From Candidatus Aenigmatarchaeota archaeon (lineage in GTDB: Archaea; Aenigmatarchaeota; Aenigmatarchaeia; QMZP01), in contig DAOVGQ010000050.1 in the NCBI GenBank assembly GCA_030672315.1, positions 1 to 12,711 on the forward strand: a stretch of 12,711 bases of DNA, written 5' to 3'. The notes below the pieces were generated by a model. That model had not been told where the DNA came from. It worked only from the letters and a program-made list of their open reading frames with translations, and searched no databases. This document shows, in pieces, positions 11,558 to 12,711 of this stretch (the first letter of the stretch is position 1; each line of letters begins with the position of its first letter). Made by a program: the position numbers and the translations under genes.

Positions 11558-12711
11558 TGAACTGAAGAAGAAGTTCTACATAACCACGGCCATTGATTAT
11601 GTCAATGCACTTCCGCACCTGGGTCATGCTTACGAGAAGATACTGGCTGATGTCGTTGCCAGGTGGCACAGGCTCCTGGGAGAGGATGTGTTCTTTCTCA
11701 CTGGGACAGATGAGAACGCCCAGAAGAACGAGCAGGCAGCCAGGGAGGCCAAGGTTCCTGTCAAGGAATTTGTGGACAAAAATTCAGTTCACTTCAAGGA
11801 GCTGTGCAAAGTCCTCAACATATCCAATGATGACTTCATAAGGACAACCGAGGCCAGGCATGTCAGGGTTGCCCGGGATATCTTCAGGAGGATGCACGAG
11901 AGGGGCGATATATACAAGGGAGTGTATGAGGGCCTCTACTGCGAGGGCTGCGAGGCATTCCTGACAGAAAACGAGCTTGTGGATGGGAAGTGCCCTGAGC
12001 ACGATAAGCCACCCAAGCCCGTCAGGGAGGAGAATTACTTCTTTAAGATGAGCAGGTATACCAGCCAGGTGGAGCGGTTGTTATCAAGGCCGGGCTTCGT
12101 GGTGCCCGAGAGCAGGAGGAGGGAGATGCTCAACAGGGTGAAGGCTGAGGGCCTCAAGGACATTGTAGTGAGCAGAATGAATCTGAAATGGGGAATAGAC
12201 ACTCCCATAGATAGGGACCAGAAAATCTGGGTCTGGGCAGATGCGCTGAGCAACTATATATCTGCGCTGGAATACCCGGACAGTGCAAGGTTCAGGAAGT
12301 ATTGGCCGGCTGACATTCACATGATAGGGAAGGGAATCAATTGGTTCCACAGCGTTATCTGGCCCAGCATACTGATGTCAGCAGGCATAGAACTGCCCAG
12401 GAAGGTTGTTGTTCACGGGTATATAACAGTGAACGGCCAGAAGATAAGCAAGAGTCTGGGTAATGTCATAGACCCCATGGAGATGGCGAAGAAGTATCCT
12501 GTAGATGCCATAAGGTACCAGCTTATCAGGGACATCCCCTTTGGCGAGGACGGGGACTTCTCAGAGGAGGCCCTGAAGGCAAGGATAAACGGGGAGCTCC
12601 TGGCCGACCTGGGGAACCTTGTGTCCAGGGTGCTCAAGCTCGCAGAGAATCACAGGGGAAAGCTGAAAGGTAAGGACCACCTGAGCCGCTACCTTAAGCT
12701 CAGGGAAATCC
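11553..12711 (+). CDS. metG: Methionyl-tRNA synthetase, bacterial-type, 5' part (runs off the window)
   Basis: Class I aminoacyl-tRNA synthetase that charges tRNA-Met for initiation and elongation in the cytoplasm. Counted from the GTG at 11553, the HIGH-type motif is HLGH (22-25) and the KMSKS-type motif is KISKS (297-301). The connective domain holds a single zinc knuckle, C130-x2-C133-x13-C147-x2-H150, and FFLTGTDENAQK follows the usual bacterial MetRS wording. The knuckle spacing is what I recall for Thermus MetRS (C127, C130, C144, H147). About 386 residues are visible, covering the catalytic core and the start of the anticodon-binding helices; the rest lies beyond the window. The frame has a TAG six bases before the GTG and no ATG near the conserved N terminus, so the start is GTG 11553 or possibly CTG 11562. 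The gene diverges from the GT-C gene. Confidence 0.93.
   Translation, partial: MIELKKKFYITTAIDYVNALPHLGHAYEKILADVVARWHRLLGEDVFFLTGTDENAQKNEQAAREAKVPVKEFVDKNSVHFKELCKVLNISNDDFIRTTEARHVRVARDIFRRMHERGDIYKGVYEGLYCEGCEAFLTENELVDGKCPEHDKPPKPVREENYFFKMSRYTSQVERLLSRPGFVVPESRRREMLNRVKAEGLKDIVVSRMNLKWGIDTPIDRDQKIWVWADALSNYISALEYPDSARFRKYWPADIHMIGKGINWFHSVIWPSILMSAGIELPRKVVVHGYITVNGQKISKSLGNVIDPMEMAKKYPVDAIRYQLIRDIPFGEDGDFSEEALKARINGELLADLGNLVSRVLKLAENHRGKLKGKDHLSRYLKLREI

Overview
The window is archaeal chromosomal DNA. It carries an archaeal/eukaryotic-type ribosomal protein L15e, a pyruvate:ferredoxin oxidoreductase beta subunit, an archaeal type IV pilus/archaellum-class secretion ATPase, and A/T-rich TATA-like boxes about 25-35 bases upstream of most start codons, as expected for archaeal promoters with very short leaders. 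Most genes look moderately GC-rich (57-60% in two 60-base lines counted by hand) and use AGG (then AGA) heavily for arginine. The coiled-coil/Pro-rich small proteins beside a pilus-type ATPase remind me of DPANN-type archaea (for example Aenigmarchaeota or relatives), but the lineage is an inference I cannot prove from this window.

Layout. (1) 44-1566: a small AT-rich orphan gene (+), a stand-alone porB (-) and a two-helix membrane protein (-). (2) 1683-2852: rpl15e and a five-helix membrane protein, both + and each with its own TATA-like box. (3) 2891-6498: a divergent module. Two coiled-coil proteins (-, probably co-transcribed) face a 753-residue type II/IV secretion ATPase (+) across an 83-bp promoter region. 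(4) 6476-11450: a minus-strand envelope-glycan cluster read in the order GT-C (GT39/ArnT-like) glycosyltransferase, processive GT2, membrane-anchored thioredoxin-fold protein, second processive GT2. The last gene overlaps the ATPase gene tail-to-tail by 23 bp. (5) 11553-end: the 5' part of a methionyl-tRNA synthetase gene (+), cut off by the window edge.

How the genes may fit together. The middle two thirds looks like a cell-surface region: a motor ATPase with possible coiled-coil partners, two membrane GT2 enzymes likely to make or export a polysaccharide, a lipid-linked-sugar GT-C transferase, and an outward-facing redox protein. The ATPase has no membrane platform (TadC/ArlJ) or pilin gene beside it here. 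The flanks are housekeeping genes. The MetRS is of the bacterial (Thermus/Bacillus-like) kind rather than what I would expect of a typical archaeal enzyme.

No tRNA, rRNA, CRISPR array, insertion sequence or integrase was recognised. No stretch over 300 bases lacks a gene. The best candidate for something undescribed is the divergent coiled-coil/ATPase module. Smaller curiosities are an AT-rich GT-C gene with a composition break inside it, two GC-rich inverted repeats in promoter regions, and a start-codon ambiguity in metG.
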